DNA of 33,658 nt. Source: Ruminococcus flavefaciens. GTDB taxonomy: Bacteria; Bacillota; Clostridia; Oscillospirales; Ruminococcaceae. The translations under genes and the position numbers were made by a program. The stretch is from the NCBI GenBank assembly GCA_002373775.1, contig DFJW01000026.1, forward strand, positions 1-33,658. The letters are read 5' to 3'. Shown in pieces: positions 1 to 7,665 of this stretch; position 1 is the first letter of the stretch; each line of letters starts with the position of its first letter. Below the pieces are notes generated by a model. It saw nothing but the letters and a program-made list of their open reading frames with translations. It was not told the origin of the DNA and made no database searches.

Positions 1-1139
1 CCGGTAAGCACAACAACTGGTCTATATCTACTGACCAGGGTGAGAACCTGCTCTCTCCCGGAGAAACACCTGCTGAGAATGCACAGTTCCTGCTGTTTCT
101 TGCTGCTGTTATCAAGGCTGTTGACGATTATCAGGATCTGCTGAGGCTCTCTGTTGCCACAGCAGGAAACGATCACCGTCTTGGTGCAAATGAAGCTCCG
201 CCTGCTGTTATCTCTATATTCCTCGGTGATGAACTTACTGCTGTTCTGGATGCTATTGAGGCTGACAAGCCTTACGGCGGCACAAAGAAGGAAAAAATGC
301 TGCTCGGCGTTGATGTTCTGCCAAAGTTCAGCAAGGATTCAACTGACAGAAACAGAACTTCTCCTTTTGCATTCACAGGCAACAAGTTCGAATTCCGTAT
401 GCTTGGTTCATCCAACAGTATCTCCTGTGCAAATATCCACCTCAATGCTGCTGTTGCTGAGGTGCTCAGACAGTTCGCTGATGAACTTGAAAGCGTGTCC
501 GATTTCAATTCGGCACTCCATGAACTCATCAAGCGCACTATAAAGGCACATAAGCGCATAATCTTTAACGGAAACGGCTATGACGACGCATGGATAAAAG
601 AGGCTGAAAAGCGTGGACTGATGAACCTGAAGACCACCGCAGATGCAATGCCGCATATCTGCGATAAAAAGAACGTGGATATGCTCACTTCCCACGGTAT
701 TTTCACCGAGGCTGAGATATTCTCACGCCGCGATATAATGCTTGAAAACTATGTAAAGACTGTCAATATTGAAGCTGCAACTATGGTGGATATGGCTCGC
801 AAGGAGATAATCCCTGCTGTTGCTAAGTTTGCTGCGGATACCGCTTCTGCTGTTTCAGTTAAAAAGAGCGTATCCAAGGCTGCATGCAAGTATGAGACCA
901 AGCTTGTAACCGAACTTTCAGAGCTTATTGACGAAATGGACGCTGCCACAACAGAACTCGAAGCTGCGATCGCCGAATTAAAGGGCATTGATGAGATAAT
1001 AAAGGCTTCCGAGTTTGTCCGCGATACTATGCTGCCGGCTATGGATAAGCTTCGTGCAGCAGCTGACATGGCTGAAACAATGACAGCGGAAAGCTGCTAT
1101 CCCTTCCCGACATATGACAAGCTCCTTTTCGGAGTATAA
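1..1139 (+). CDS. glnN: Type III glutamine synthetase, C-terminal part (5' end outside window)
   Basis: The reading frame is open from base 3 and runs to a TAA at 1137-1139. It makes glutamine from glutamate, ammonia and ATP, the main entry of ammonia into metabolism. The visible part has the GSIII features: the nucleotide/glutamate-binding stretch NDHRLGANEAPPAVISIFLG, then DRNRTSPFAFTGNKFEFR with the active-site arginines, and the long family-specific helical C-terminus containing GNGYDDAWIKEAEKRGL. GSIII subunits are around 700 residues, so roughly half is missing upstream of the window. The gene is followed by a strong terminator and is probably the last of its unit. GSI and GSII lack this C-terminal extension, so the type assignment is firm; the symbol follows the common GSIII name. 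Confidence 0.95.
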   Translation, partial: GKHNNWSISTDQGENLLSPGETPAENAQFLLFLAAVIKAVDDYQDLLRLSVATAGNDHRLGANEAPPAVISIFLGDELTAVLDAIEADKPYGGTKKEKMLLGVDVLPKFSKDSTDRNRTSPFAFTGNKFEFRMLGSSNSISCANIHLNAAVAEVLRQFADELESVSDFNSALHELIKRTIKAHKRIIFNGNGYDDAWIKEAEKRGLMNLKTTADAMPHICDKKNVDMLTSHGIFTEAEIFSRRDIMLENYVKTVNIEAATMVDMARKEIIPAVAKFAADTASAVSVKKSVSKAACKYETKLVTELSELIDEMDAATTELEAAIAELKGIDEIIKASEFVRDTMLPAMDKLRAAADMAETMTAESCYPFPTYDKLLFGV

Positions 1140-1170
1140 TCACCAGATATACCATTCAGATTTACATAAG

Positions 1171-1194
1171 AAAACCGCCTTTTCGGGCGGTTTT
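1171..1194. terminator. Bidirectional intrinsic terminator (glnN / feo remnant)
   Basis: AAAACCGCC (1171-1179) pairs with GGCGGTTTT (1186-1194) around a 6-nt loop. The arms supply a T run in both directions, so it can end the glutamine synthetase transcript and the convergent feo transcript. Confidence 0.9.
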
Positions 1195-1221
1195 CATTAT
1201 ATTCAGCGGTCTGTCCTTCAC

Positions 1222-1479
1222 TTAAAACAGTGATGCGATATGATAGACAATGCACGAAAGGATAAGAGCATTGCATACATAGAACACTGCAACTTTTACC
1301 GTCCATTTAAGTGAATGTGACTCCTTGTATGTAGTAGACAGAGCCATGAGGCAGGGAATGTTGAATGTCGTTGCGAACATGAACGCAAGTGCCTCTGCCG
1401 GTTTGATAACTGATGACATTTCTGCATCTGCTCTGTTGAGTGAGATCAGTGTTTCTCTCAGATAGATAAGCACAGGCAT
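1222..1479 (-). pseudogene. FeoA 3' part joined to the C-terminal tail of FeoB (deletion remnant)
   Basis: The 85-residue frame starts PVLIYLRETLISLNRADAEM, which is the second half of a FeoA SH3-like domain. It then runs without a stop into KPAEALAFMFATTFNIPCLM and further hydrophobic sequence ending CIVYHIASLF, which resembles the last transmembrane helices of FeoB. The whole FeoB GTPase domain, Gate domains and most membrane helices are absent. The simplest reading is one internal deletion that fused the end of feoA to the end of feoB, leaving no functional ferrous iron permease. The ATG at 1477-1479 has no ribosome binding site and is only the point where the frame re-opens after the FeoA frameshift. 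The FeoB assignment rests on recognised sequence pattern, not a search; an unrelated small membrane tail is possible. Confidence 0.7.
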
Positions 1480-1616
1480 TTTTTGTCATTTCTTACAGTC
1501 TGAAACGGAGTTCCTTCAGTGATACCTATTGATGTGATACGGTTCATGAAGTGGTCATCCCCGGCAACAGAGGTTATCATCCCCTGCATGTCAGCTGTCG
1601 TTTCGGTTAATTTCAT
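1458..1616 (-). pseudogene. feoA: FeoA, N-terminal part, broken by a -1 frameshift in an A6 run
   Basis: The ATG at 1614-1616 follows a good GGAGGA site. The frame gives MKLTETTADMQGMITSVAGD and continues through RITSIGITEGTPFQTVRNDKK, the standard FeoA pattern (small cytoplasmic SH3-like partner of the FeoB ferrous iron transporter). It then leaves frame at an A6 run (T1479-T1484 on the plus strand) and stops at 1458 after six unrelated residues. One extra A would restore the expected NDKKMPVLIYLRE and join it to the downstream frame. This could be a true mutation, a slippage site or a sequencing error in the homopolymer; loss of most of feoB next door makes real decay likely. Confidence 0.8.
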
Positions 1617-1639
1617 ATTATTCCTCCAATACTGTATTA

Positions 1640-1831
1640 CTAAGACCGCAAAGTCTTATCGTCGTCTTTCTTTGAAGCACAGGAACTGCATCCGCTGCAT
1701 CCTGAGCAGCCGCAGCCACATCCCTTTCCTGTTTTTCTTGCTCTTATCTTGCTCCTGATAATAAAGAACACTAAAAGAGCAATGACAAGCAATAGTAATA
1801 TCGACATTATGTTGTCATTGATCCAATCCAA
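1640..1831 (-). CDS. FeoB-associated Cys-rich membrane protein
   Basis: This small protein has one N-terminal membrane helix (about residues 9-27), a basic linker and a cysteine cluster GCGCGCSGCSGCSSC, then a charged tail. That is the layout of the FeoB-associated Cys-rich membrane family, usually encoded beside feoA/feoB and thought to help handle Fe(II). I chose a TTG start at 1829-1831: it has GGGGCGG 5 nt upstream and gives the family-like N-terminus (M)DWINDNIMS. The in-frame ATG at 1853-1855 has no ribosome binding site. It lies just upstream of the broken feoA, in the same direction as the methyltransferase, and may be read from the methyltransferase promoter. It appears intact although its partner FeoB is gone here. 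Confidence 0.8.
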   Translation of the reverse strand: MDWINDNIMSILLLLVIALLVFFIIRSKIRARKTGKGCGCGCSGCSGCSSCASKKDDDKTLRS

Positions 1832-1938
1832 TCGTTCCGCCCCTTTTTTTAGCATAAGCTAACGCCATGTTATAGTAGTAACGCTGATAACAGCGTTTGC
1901 TCAGATCGTATTCTGTTTCAGTTATGTTTGAAGTTACA

Positions 1939-2562
1939 TCATTTTTTGGCGATAACTGTTATCCACGGTTTGGAGGGATGATGAACGGACTTCACTTCAG
2001 AAAATCCGGCTGTTTTCAGTGCGGCTGTTATTTCAGCCGGAGTATAGCAGCGCATGCCGTCGATTATAGATTCGAATTTCTTGCTGGTCTTATCAGTACC
2101 GTCTGATTCGTTGCAGATAAGGAAATATCCGCCGTTTCTGATGATATTTGCGACCTGAGTGAAGCATTTTTCAAGTCCCGGCCAGAAATAAATAGTCTCA
2201 AAGGCAGTAACAAGCTCAAAACTATCTTTGTCAAGAGGCAGCTTTGAAACATCGCCTTGTATCACCCTGCATCTTCCGGCATCTATCATCGCCTGATTGT
2301 ACTCCTTTGCTTTCTGGACCGAAAGCTCAGAATAGTCCATAGCTGTAACAGTTGACTTGGGATATCTTTTTATCAGTTCTCCCGCATTTCTGCCGGCACC
2401 ACAGCCGAGATCAGCTGCCTGTTCCGGAGTCAGTTCGGGCAGATGTCCCATTCCCCAGTCAGCAAGTTTAGCGTGACCGGAGTTCATTCCGGACAGCATC
2501 ATCTTTCCGAGAGTACCCTCGGGTTTCCTTGTCTGACTAAAAAAGTTCTTCATAAGTCCCAT
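1939..2562 (-). CDS. Class I SAM-dependent methyltransferase
   Basis: The protein has 207 residues with a Rossmann-type methyltransferase core. Motif I is ADLGCGAGRNAGEL (about 50-63), the acidic strand-2 end is VTAMDYSELS, motif III-like GDVSKLPLDKDSFELV follows, and the strand-4/5 region contains FETIYFWPGLEKCFTQVANI and GGYFLICNES. The substrate cannot be told from sequence. Methyltransferases of this kind are often found beside AraC plus paired ABC transporters in Clostridia. Here it is divergent from such a set and shares an operator-like palindrome with it, so coordinate control is likely. The start is the ATG at 2560-2562 behind GAAAGAGG. No strong terminator separates it from the feo genes downstream. 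Confidence 0.85.
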   Translation of the reverse strand: MGLMKNFFSQTRKPEGTLGKMMLSGMNSGHAKLADWGMGHLPELTPEQAADLGCGAGRNAGELIKRYPKSTVTAMDYSELSVQKAKEYNQAMIDAGRCRVIQGDVSKLPLDKDSFELVTAFETIYFWPGLEKCFTQVANIIRNGGYFLICNESDGTDKTSKKFESIIDGMRCYTPAEITAALKTAGFSEVKSVHHPSKPWITVIAKK

Positions 2563-2601
2563 TTTTATTACCTCTTTCTGTCTGCTGTATTATAGTTTTC
2601 A

Positions 2602-2629
2602 GTTCGCAAGTTATAAATCCTGCGAACTT
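2602..2629 (-). other. Hairpin in the methyltransferase 5' UTR
   Basis: AGTTCGCA (2602-2609) is the inverse of TGCGAACT (2622-2629) with a 12-nt loop. It lies between the promoter and start codon of the methyltransferase. There is no T run beside it, so it is more likely an mRNA-stabilising or control hairpin than a terminator. Confidence 0.4.
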
Positions 2630-2667
2630 GCTTTCTTGCGGTACATAAGGTCGTATAAACCAATTTT

Positions 2668-2683
2668 GTTAGCGCTCACTAAC
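2668..2683. promoter_or_regulatory. Operator-like palindrome, copy 1
   Basis: GTTAGCGCTCACTAAC is an inverted repeat (GTTAG/CTAAC, 6-bp spacer) directly downstream of the methyltransferase -10 box. It matches the site at 2881-2896 at 13 of 16 positions. The location fits repression by a DNA-binding protein, perhaps the neighbouring AraC regulator or an unlinked metal-responsive repressor. Confidence 0.65.
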
Positions 2684-2684
2684 C

Positions 2685-2713
2685 GTTATAGCACATCAAT
2701 ATCCGTTTTGCAA
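2685..2713 (-). promoter_or_regulatory. Promoter of the methyltransferase unit
   Basis: On the minus strand, TTGCAA (2708-2713) and TATAAC (2685-2690) are 17 bp apart. The operator-like palindrome begins 1 bp past the -10 box, where it would cover the transcription start. Confidence 0.7.
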
Positions 2714-2811
2714 GTGTTTTTTAAAATTCATTAAAAGGAGCGGTCTGCCGCACTAAAAACGCATCCTGCCTAAATAAAAAGCAGAATAGAGTATATACGA
2801 ACAAAATGGAG

Positions 2812-2866
2812 TGGAAACGGCGATAAAATAATGATATACTATGGTTGAGCCTGAAACAAGGCTCAA
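2812..2866 (+). promoter_or_regulatory. Probable promoter of the araC-ABC unit with leader hairpin
   Basis: A good -10 box TATACT lies at 2835-2840; the -35 is weak (GTGGAA near 2812-2817), as expected for an activator-dependent promoter. Just downstream, TTGAGCC (2845-2851) and GGCTCAA (2860-2866) form a hairpin followed by an AT-rich stretch, which could be an attenuator or part of a control site. Confidence 0.5.
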
Positions 2867-2880
2867 ATTTATTAATTATT

Positions 2881-2896
2881 GTTAGTGCTCGATAAC
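2881..2896. promoter_or_regulatory. Operator-like palindrome, copy 2
   Basis: GTTAGTGCTCGATAAC is extended to TTGTTA/TAACAA by its flanks and lies immediately before the AAGGAGG ribosome binding site of the first ORF of the araC-ABC unit. It is the partner of the site at 2668-2683. Confidence 0.65.
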
Positions 2897-2907
2897 AAGG
2901 AGGCCGT

Positions 2908-3003
2908 ATGAATAGAACGGGATCATTTCATTGGATGCTAAAACCGCATAAATATTTTGAAAGGCAGGTGCGCAGTGATAAGGGATATCTTTTCAGATCT
3001 TGA
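2908..3003 (+). CDS. 31-residue ORF upstream of and overlapping araC
   Basis: An ATG at 2908 sits behind the best ribosome binding site of the region (AAGGAGG, 2897-2903). It encodes MNRTGSFHWMLKPHKYFERQ and a short basic end, stopping at 3003 inside the next gene, whose GTG start at 2975 it overlaps in another frame. No known family. The GSFHWML stretch recalls the GSFGWLL start of the ABC protein at 3941, so it might be a relic of a transporter N-terminus. It could also be a leader peptide that couples translation to the regulator. Whether it is translated is unproven. Confidence 0.4.
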   Translation: MNRTGSFHWMLKPHKYFERQVRSDKGYLFRS

Positions 3004-3940
3004 TAAGGCTGGGTTCGGAGGAAATGTCAGAGAGATAGCTGCTGAGGAAGACTGCCGTGTACTTCGGCTTGAAGGTGAGGGCGGAGAAGGCTTCATGACT
3101 CTATACCGTGTATTTGACGGTGTATATCTGATGTATAACGACTTCCATCTCAGGAGATGTATTTCGGAATATCAGAATGCGGCTACCGTTCTATGTATAG
3201 ATCACTGCCGTGAGGGACGCATTGAGCACGAAAACTCTGTTGGAGACCGATATTACATGGAAGCAGGTGATCTCAGGATAGACAAAAGAGTTCATCATGA
3301 AGGACGTGTGGAGCTTCCTCTTTCCCATTATCACGGTATCACTATCGGATTCTTGCAGGGAATCGCAGAGGAATCGCTGAAACGCGAGATGCCTTCCCTT
3401 TCATTGGACATAGGCGCAATATCTGAGCGTTTTTGTTCAAATGACAAGGAGTTTGTAGTTCGGGCGAATGAGCCTTTGAACATGCTGTTTACTCAGCTGT
3501 ACAACGTCAAAGAGAGTATACGCAAAGACTACTTCAAGTTAAAGACGGTAGAATTACTTTTGATGCTCAGTGTACTCGATACATCTGAGAGTTCAGAGCC
3601 GCGACAGTACTTTCCGGCAAAGCAGACTGACAAAGTCAAGCAGATACATGCTCTGATAACCGGTTCTCTTGACAGGACGTACACCGTTGACGAACTCTCT
3701 GAACGATTCGGCATGCCGTCTGCTTCTCTGAGAAAAGTATTCAAAGCTGTATACGGTGCTCCGATCTATCAATATATCAAAAGTTATAAAATGAAAGCTG
3801 CGGCTTCAATGCTCATTTCTGAGAGCAGCGCTACTGTTGCGGATATCGCACAGCGGCTGGGTTACGACAATGCGTCAAAGTTTTCAGCTGCTTTCCGCGA
3901 TATCATGGGCGTATCACCGCAGGAATACAGGAGGATATAA
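2975..3940 (+). CDS. AraC-family transcriptional regulator
   Basis: The C-terminal ~90 residues hold the two helix-turn-helix units of the AraC/XylS family: YTVDELSERFGMPSASLRKV and then VADIAQRLGYDNASKFSAAF followed by GVSPQEYRR. The N-terminal ~220 residues form a ligand-sensing region without a close signature that I recognise. I chose the GTG at 2975, because AGGCAGGTG precedes it by about 4-5 nt; the TTG at 2957 has no such site. The stop codon abuts the ATG of the first ABC gene, so the regulator is co-transcribed with the transporters. Regulators in this position (YbtA-like) often sense the exported or imported siderophore-like molecule; that role is inferred. Its operator may be one of the two GTTAG palindromes, although AraC proteins more often bind direct repeats. 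Confidence 0.88.
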   Translation: MIRDIFSDLDKAGFGGNVREIAAEEDCRVLRLEGEGGEGFMTLYRVFDGVYLMYNDFHLRRCISEYQNAATVLCIDHCREGRIEHENSVGDRYYMEAGDLRIDKRVHHEGRVELPLSHYHGITIGFLQGIAEESLKREMPSLSLDIGAISERFCSNDKEFVVRANEPLNMLFTQLYNVKESIRKDYFKLKTVELLLMLSVLDTSESSEPRQYFPAKQTDKVKQIHALITGSLDRTYTVDELSERFGMPSASLRKVFKAVYGAPIYQYIKSYKMKAAASMLISESSATVADIAQRLGYDNASKFSAAFRDIMGVSPQEYRRI

Positions 3941-5692
3941 ATGGGAAAGGATAAACATGGTTCGTTCGGTTGGCTGCTCAGCCAGTCAGGAGAGCGAAAG
4001 GGAAAATTCATTATAAGCGTAGTGCTTGCAGCGATGAGCATGATATGCGGCATAGTACCGTATTATTTCATTTCAAGGATAGTTCGGGATCTGCTCGCCG
4101 GCGATACTGATAAAAGTGCATACATTATCAATTGCTGCATAATTCTCGCGCTCTGGCTCGGACACGCGCTGTTTCATGCGCTTTCAACCGCAAATTCGCA
4201 TCTTGCGACATTCCATACACTTGCGGTCATACGCAAAAAGTCTTTGGATAAACTCGCAAAGATGCCTCTTGGTGATGTTATATCACAGCCGTCAGGTGCT
4301 CTTAAAAGCACTATCGTTGAGCGTATTGACAGTATTGAGACAACTCTTGCACATATCCTTCCGGAATTCACGACAGGCATAAGTGCACCGATAATCATTC
4401 TCATATGCGCGTTCGTGCTGAACTGGAAACTCGGTCTTGCGGCTCTTATCACTGTGCCGCTGGGTATCGTGTGCTACATGCTTATGATGTTCGGATATGA
4501 AGAAAACTACAGCAGAACTGTACGCGCTACCAAGGCGCTGAATGCAGTTACCACTGAATACATAAACGGTATCGAGGTAATAAAGGTATTCGGCAAGGCA
4601 CAGTCAAGCTATGAAAAGTTTGCGGCTGCTGCAAAGGAAAGTGCTGCAAGTTTTGTTGACTGGATGAGAAAATGCAACGTATACATGACTTTTGCCATGT
4701 GCATTATGCCTGCGACTATGCTATCTGTACTTCCGATAGGCGGTATCATGACTATCCACGGCACTATCAGCACTGCCGACTTCATAACTATAATCATCCT
4801 TACAGTGGGACTGATCGAGCCGCTTATCGGTGTAATGTCATACTCAGATGATATCGCTCAGATGGACACTATAGTTACTGAGGTCAGAAATATTATCGAC
4901 GCTCCCGAAATGGAACGTCCGGACAAACAGACAGCCGATATCAGCGGCGGCGACATTGTCCTTGATGATGTTCATTTCAGTTATTCTGACAAGGAGATAC
5001 TTCACGGTATTTCCATGACGATACACAAAGGTGAGTTCGTGGCACTTGTTGGTCCTTCAGGCAGCGGTAAATCGACCATAGCGCGGCTTATAGCAAGTCT
5101 GTGGGATGTGGAAAGCGGCAGCATTATGATCGGAGGAACTGATATCAGGAACATCCCGCTTGACGAATACAACAAAAAGATCGCTTATGTCTCACAGGAT
5201 AACTTCCTGTTTGACTTGACCGTGCGTGAGAATATCCGGCTCGGCGATCAGAATGCGAGTGACAGTGAAGTTGAGGAAGCTGCGAAAAAATGCGGCTGCC
5301 ATGATTTCATTATGGGACTTGAAAAAGGCTATGACACTATTGTCGGTACATCCGGCTGCCACTTGTCAGGCGGCGAACGTCAGCGTATAGCTATCGCCCG
5401 TGCCATGCTCAAAGACGCTGATATTATAATCCTTGATGAGGCAACTGCTTATACTGATCCCGAAAATGAGGCTCTGATCCAGCGAAGTGTGGCAAAGCTC
5501 GTCGAAGGTAAGACGCTCATAGTCATCGCTCACAGGCTGTCAACTGTCAAAAACGCTGACGTGCTGTATGTTATCAAAGATGGTGTGATCGAGGAGTCCG
5601 GCTCTCATGATGAACTGCTCGCTGAACGCGGACTGTACAGTTCAATGTGGGCGGCACATATTTCAGCAAAGGATGGTGAGGAAGATGTTTAA
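3941..5692 (+). CDS. ABC transporter half-protein 1 (exporter-fold, membrane + ATPase)
   Basis: 583 residues. About six membrane helices occupy residues 15-310, then an ABC domain with Walker A GPSGSGKST (371-379), signature LSGGERQ (475-481), Walker B with DE at 499-500 and the H-loop His at 531. The D-loop region reads DEATAYTDPENE, in place of the common SALD; a similar form is seen in the transporter pairs that sit with AraC and siderophore genes. It starts on the base after the araC stop, with GGAGG inside the end of araC, and overlaps the second half-transporter by 8 bp. The two very probably form a heterodimer in the inner membrane. Substrate unknown; YbtPQ/IrtAB-like metal-chelate uptake or small-molecule export are both possible. 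Confidence 0.92.
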   Translation: MGKDKHGSFGWLLSQSGERKGKFIISVVLAAMSMICGIVPYYFISRIVRDLLAGDTDKSAYIINCCIILALWLGHALFHALSTANSHLATFHTLAVIRKKSLDKLAKMPLGDVISQPSGALKSTIVERIDSIETTLAHILPEFTTGISAPIIILICAFVLNWKLGLAALITVPLGIVCYMLMMFGYEENYSRTVRATKALNAVTTEYINGIEVIKVFGKAQSSYEKFAAAAKESAASFVDWMRKCNVYMTFAMCIMPATMLSVLPIGGIMTIHGTISTADFITIIILTVGLIEPLIGVMSYSDDIAQMDTIVTEVRNIIDAPEMERPDKQTADISGGDIVLDDVHFSYSDKEILHGISMTIHKGEFVALVGPSGSGKSTIARLIASLWDVESGSIMIGGTDIRNIPLDEYNKKIAYVSQDNFLFDLTVRENIRLGDQNASDSEVEEAAKKCGCHDFIMGLEKGYDTIVGTSGCHLSGGERQRIAIARAMLKDADIIILDEATAYTDPENEALIQRSVAKLVEGKTLIVIAHRLSTVKNADVLYVIKDGVIEESGSHDELLAERGLYSSMWAAHISAKDGEEDV

Positions 5693-7418
5693 GATACTTA
5701 AAAACTTCTTCGGATTCTGTAATGCGGAAGACAGAAAACGTTTCTATGCTTCTATAGTACTCAGTCTTTTTCAGGCAATGTTCGAAGCTTTGAAAATTCC
5801 GGCTATCGCTTGTATGGTAAAAGCTTTGCTTGACGATAACGTAACATCGAAGACCTGTCTGACATGCTTATTCATAATGCTGGTGAGCATTATAGGCTCC
5901 GGCGTTTTTAAGTCTAAGGCAACTATGCTCCAGACTGAGGGCGGATACAATACCTGTGCGAACAAGCGTATGCAGCTTGCCGAACACCTGCGCTACCTGC
6001 CTATGGGATACTATAACGAAAACAGCCTTGGACGCATTATGTCTGTTACCACAAATACAATGCAGAATCTCGAAAATGTTGCGACAAGAGTGGTCATGAT
6101 AGTGTGCTCGGGATTACTTTCGACGGCTGTTATAACGGCAATGGTCATATTCTTTGACTGGCGCATAGGTGTCATACTCTGCTTAGGACTTGCAGTTTTC
6201 TTTTTGATAAACAGCGGCATGATGAAAGCATCTGCCGGAATGGCGAAACAAAAGCTTGAAAAGGATTCGGCTCTCATTGCAAAAGTAATAGAGTATATCC
6301 AGGGTATTTTTGAAGTGCGTACTTTCCGGCTGACCGGATCAAGAAGCCGTGAATTGAATACTGCTATAGACGAGAATGAACACGCAAACTCAGCTATGGA
6401 ATTGAAGCTGATACCATATATGACTATGCAAAGCTTCCTGTTAAAGGCAGTGGGAACAGTTATCGTTCTTGCATCTGTATTGCTCCATATAGACGGCAGT
6501 ATGGACCTGCTCACAGCAATAATAATGATAATCAGTTCATACCTTATCTACGCCCAGCTGGACAACGCCGGAAAGTACTCTGCACTGCTCAGGACTGTAG
6601 ATGTCAGCGTGCGTCAGGCACAGGAGATACTTGATACGCCGCAAATGGATATTTCAGGCAGCGATACCGTTCCTGAGCATTTTGATATTGCCGCTGAGAA
6701 TATCGGGTTCTCTTATGATAAAAGGAAGATAATCGACGGTATTTCATTAGCACTTCCTGAGCATACGACTACCGCTATAGTCGGTCCGTCAGGCGGCGGA
6801 AAGACTACGCTCACTTCCCTGCTTTCACGATTCTGGGACGTTGACGAAGGCAAGGTATCACTCGGCGGAATTGATGTGCGTGAATACAGCATGGACGCAC
6901 TGATGAAGAATTACAGTTTTGTCTTTCAGCGTGTCTATCTTTTCGCGGATACGATCGCTAACAACATCCGCTTTGGTCAGCCGGAAGCTCCCATCGAAAA
7001 GGTCATTGAAGCCGCTAAGAAAGCATGCTGTCACGAATTCATAATGCAGCTGCCTGACGGCTATGACACTATCATCGGTGAAGGAGGAGCATCGCTGTCA
7101 GGAGGCGAGAAGCAGCGCATCTCCATTGCCCGTGCGATAATGAAGGATGCGCCGATAATAATCCTTGACGAAGCTACGGCTAATGTGGATCCGGAAAATG
7201 AAGCTGAACTGATGAAGGCGATAGATGCCCTAACCAAAGAAAAAACGATCATAATGATAGCTCACCGTCTTAAAACCGTCCGCAGTGCTGATCGCATACT
7301 CGTTATCGCAAACGGCAGGATCGCTCAGCAAGGCACTCATGATACGCTTATGCGTGAGACCGGTATCTATCGCAGCTTTGTCGAAAGCAGACGTGAGGCT
7401 GCTTCGTGGAGATTATAA
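5685..7418 (+). CDS. ABC transporter half-protein 2 (exporter-fold, membrane + ATPase)
   Basis: 577 residues from the ATG at 5685, which has GGTGAGG just upstream within the preceding gene; an in-frame ATG at 5673 is a weaker choice. The membrane domain comes first (about residues 15-300), then Walker A GPSGGGKTT (367-375), signature LSGGEKQ (471-477), Walker B with DE at 495-496 and H-loop His at 527. The D-loop is TANVDPENE. Both nucleotide sites look complete in this pair, so it need not be an asymmetric heterodimer. It is the last gene of the araC-ABC-ABC operon and is followed by a clear terminator. Confidence 0.92.
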   Translation: MFKILKNFFGFCNAEDRKRFYASIVLSLFQAMFEALKIPAIACMVKALLDDNVTSKTCLTCLFIMLVSIIGSGVFKSKATMLQTEGGYNTCANKRMQLAEHLRYLPMGYYNENSLGRIMSVTTNTMQNLENVATRVVMIVCSGLLSTAVITAMVIFFDWRIGVILCLGLAVFFLINSGMMKASAGMAKQKLEKDSALIAKVIEYIQGIFEVRTFRLTGSRSRELNTAIDENEHANSAMELKLIPYMTMQSFLLKAVGTVIVLASVLLHIDGSMDLLTAIIMIISSYLIYAQLDNAGKYSALLRTVDVSVRQAQEILDTPQMDISGSDTVPEHFDIAAENIGFSYDKRKIIDGISLALPEHTTTAIVGPSGGGKTTLTSLLSRFWDVDEGKVSLGGIDVREYSMDALMKNYSFVFQRVYLFADTIANNIRFGQPEAPIEKVIEAAKKACCHEFIMQLPDGYDTIIGEGGASLSGGEKQRISIARAIMKDAPIIILDEATANVDPENEAELMKAIDALTKEKTIIMIAHRLKTVRSADRILVIANGRIAQQGTHDTLMRETGIYRSFVESRREAASWRL

Positions 7419-7443
7419 ATAATACTTCATATTCCGTTGGTAA

Positions 7444-7475
7444 CAAATATCCCTCCGTTCGCGAAGGGATATTTG
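7444..7475 (+). terminator. Intrinsic terminator of the araC-ABC operon
   Basis: CAAATATCCCT (7444-7454) pairs with AGGGATATTTG (7465-7475), an 11-bp stem, followed by CTGTTTCTG. It lies 26 bp after the ABC2 stop. Confidence 0.8.
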
Positions 7476-7569
7476 CTGTTTCTGCCGTTTGCTATCTGGT
7501 ATAGTTTCACAGTTTGCAGTGAGCGGAATAGTGCATTATGCTGAATTCAGAAAATTAGCTCTGCAAGCA

Positions 7570-7619
7570 TTGACACGATGTCAGAATAGTGGTATACTAT
7601 GTATAGTGACACGATGTCA
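7570..7619 (+). promoter_or_regulatory. tetR promoter flanked by two identical TetR-type operators
   Basis: TTGACA (7570-7575) and TATACT (7593-7598) are 17 bp apart. The perfect palindrome TGACACGATGTCA occurs at 7571-7583, covering the -35, and again at 7607-7619, just past the start site; centres are 36 bp apart and both are followed by GAATA. This is a classic self-repression layout for the TetR gene that follows. Confidence 0.85.
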
Positions 7620-7665
7620 GAATATATATTCGTGTGACTATCAAGTCATAAACAGGAGGATTACG

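Noticed and set aside
7489..7665. N-terminal extension of the TetR frame
   Set aside because: It crosses the promoter and both operators; the ATG at 7666 has AGGAGG at the right distance.
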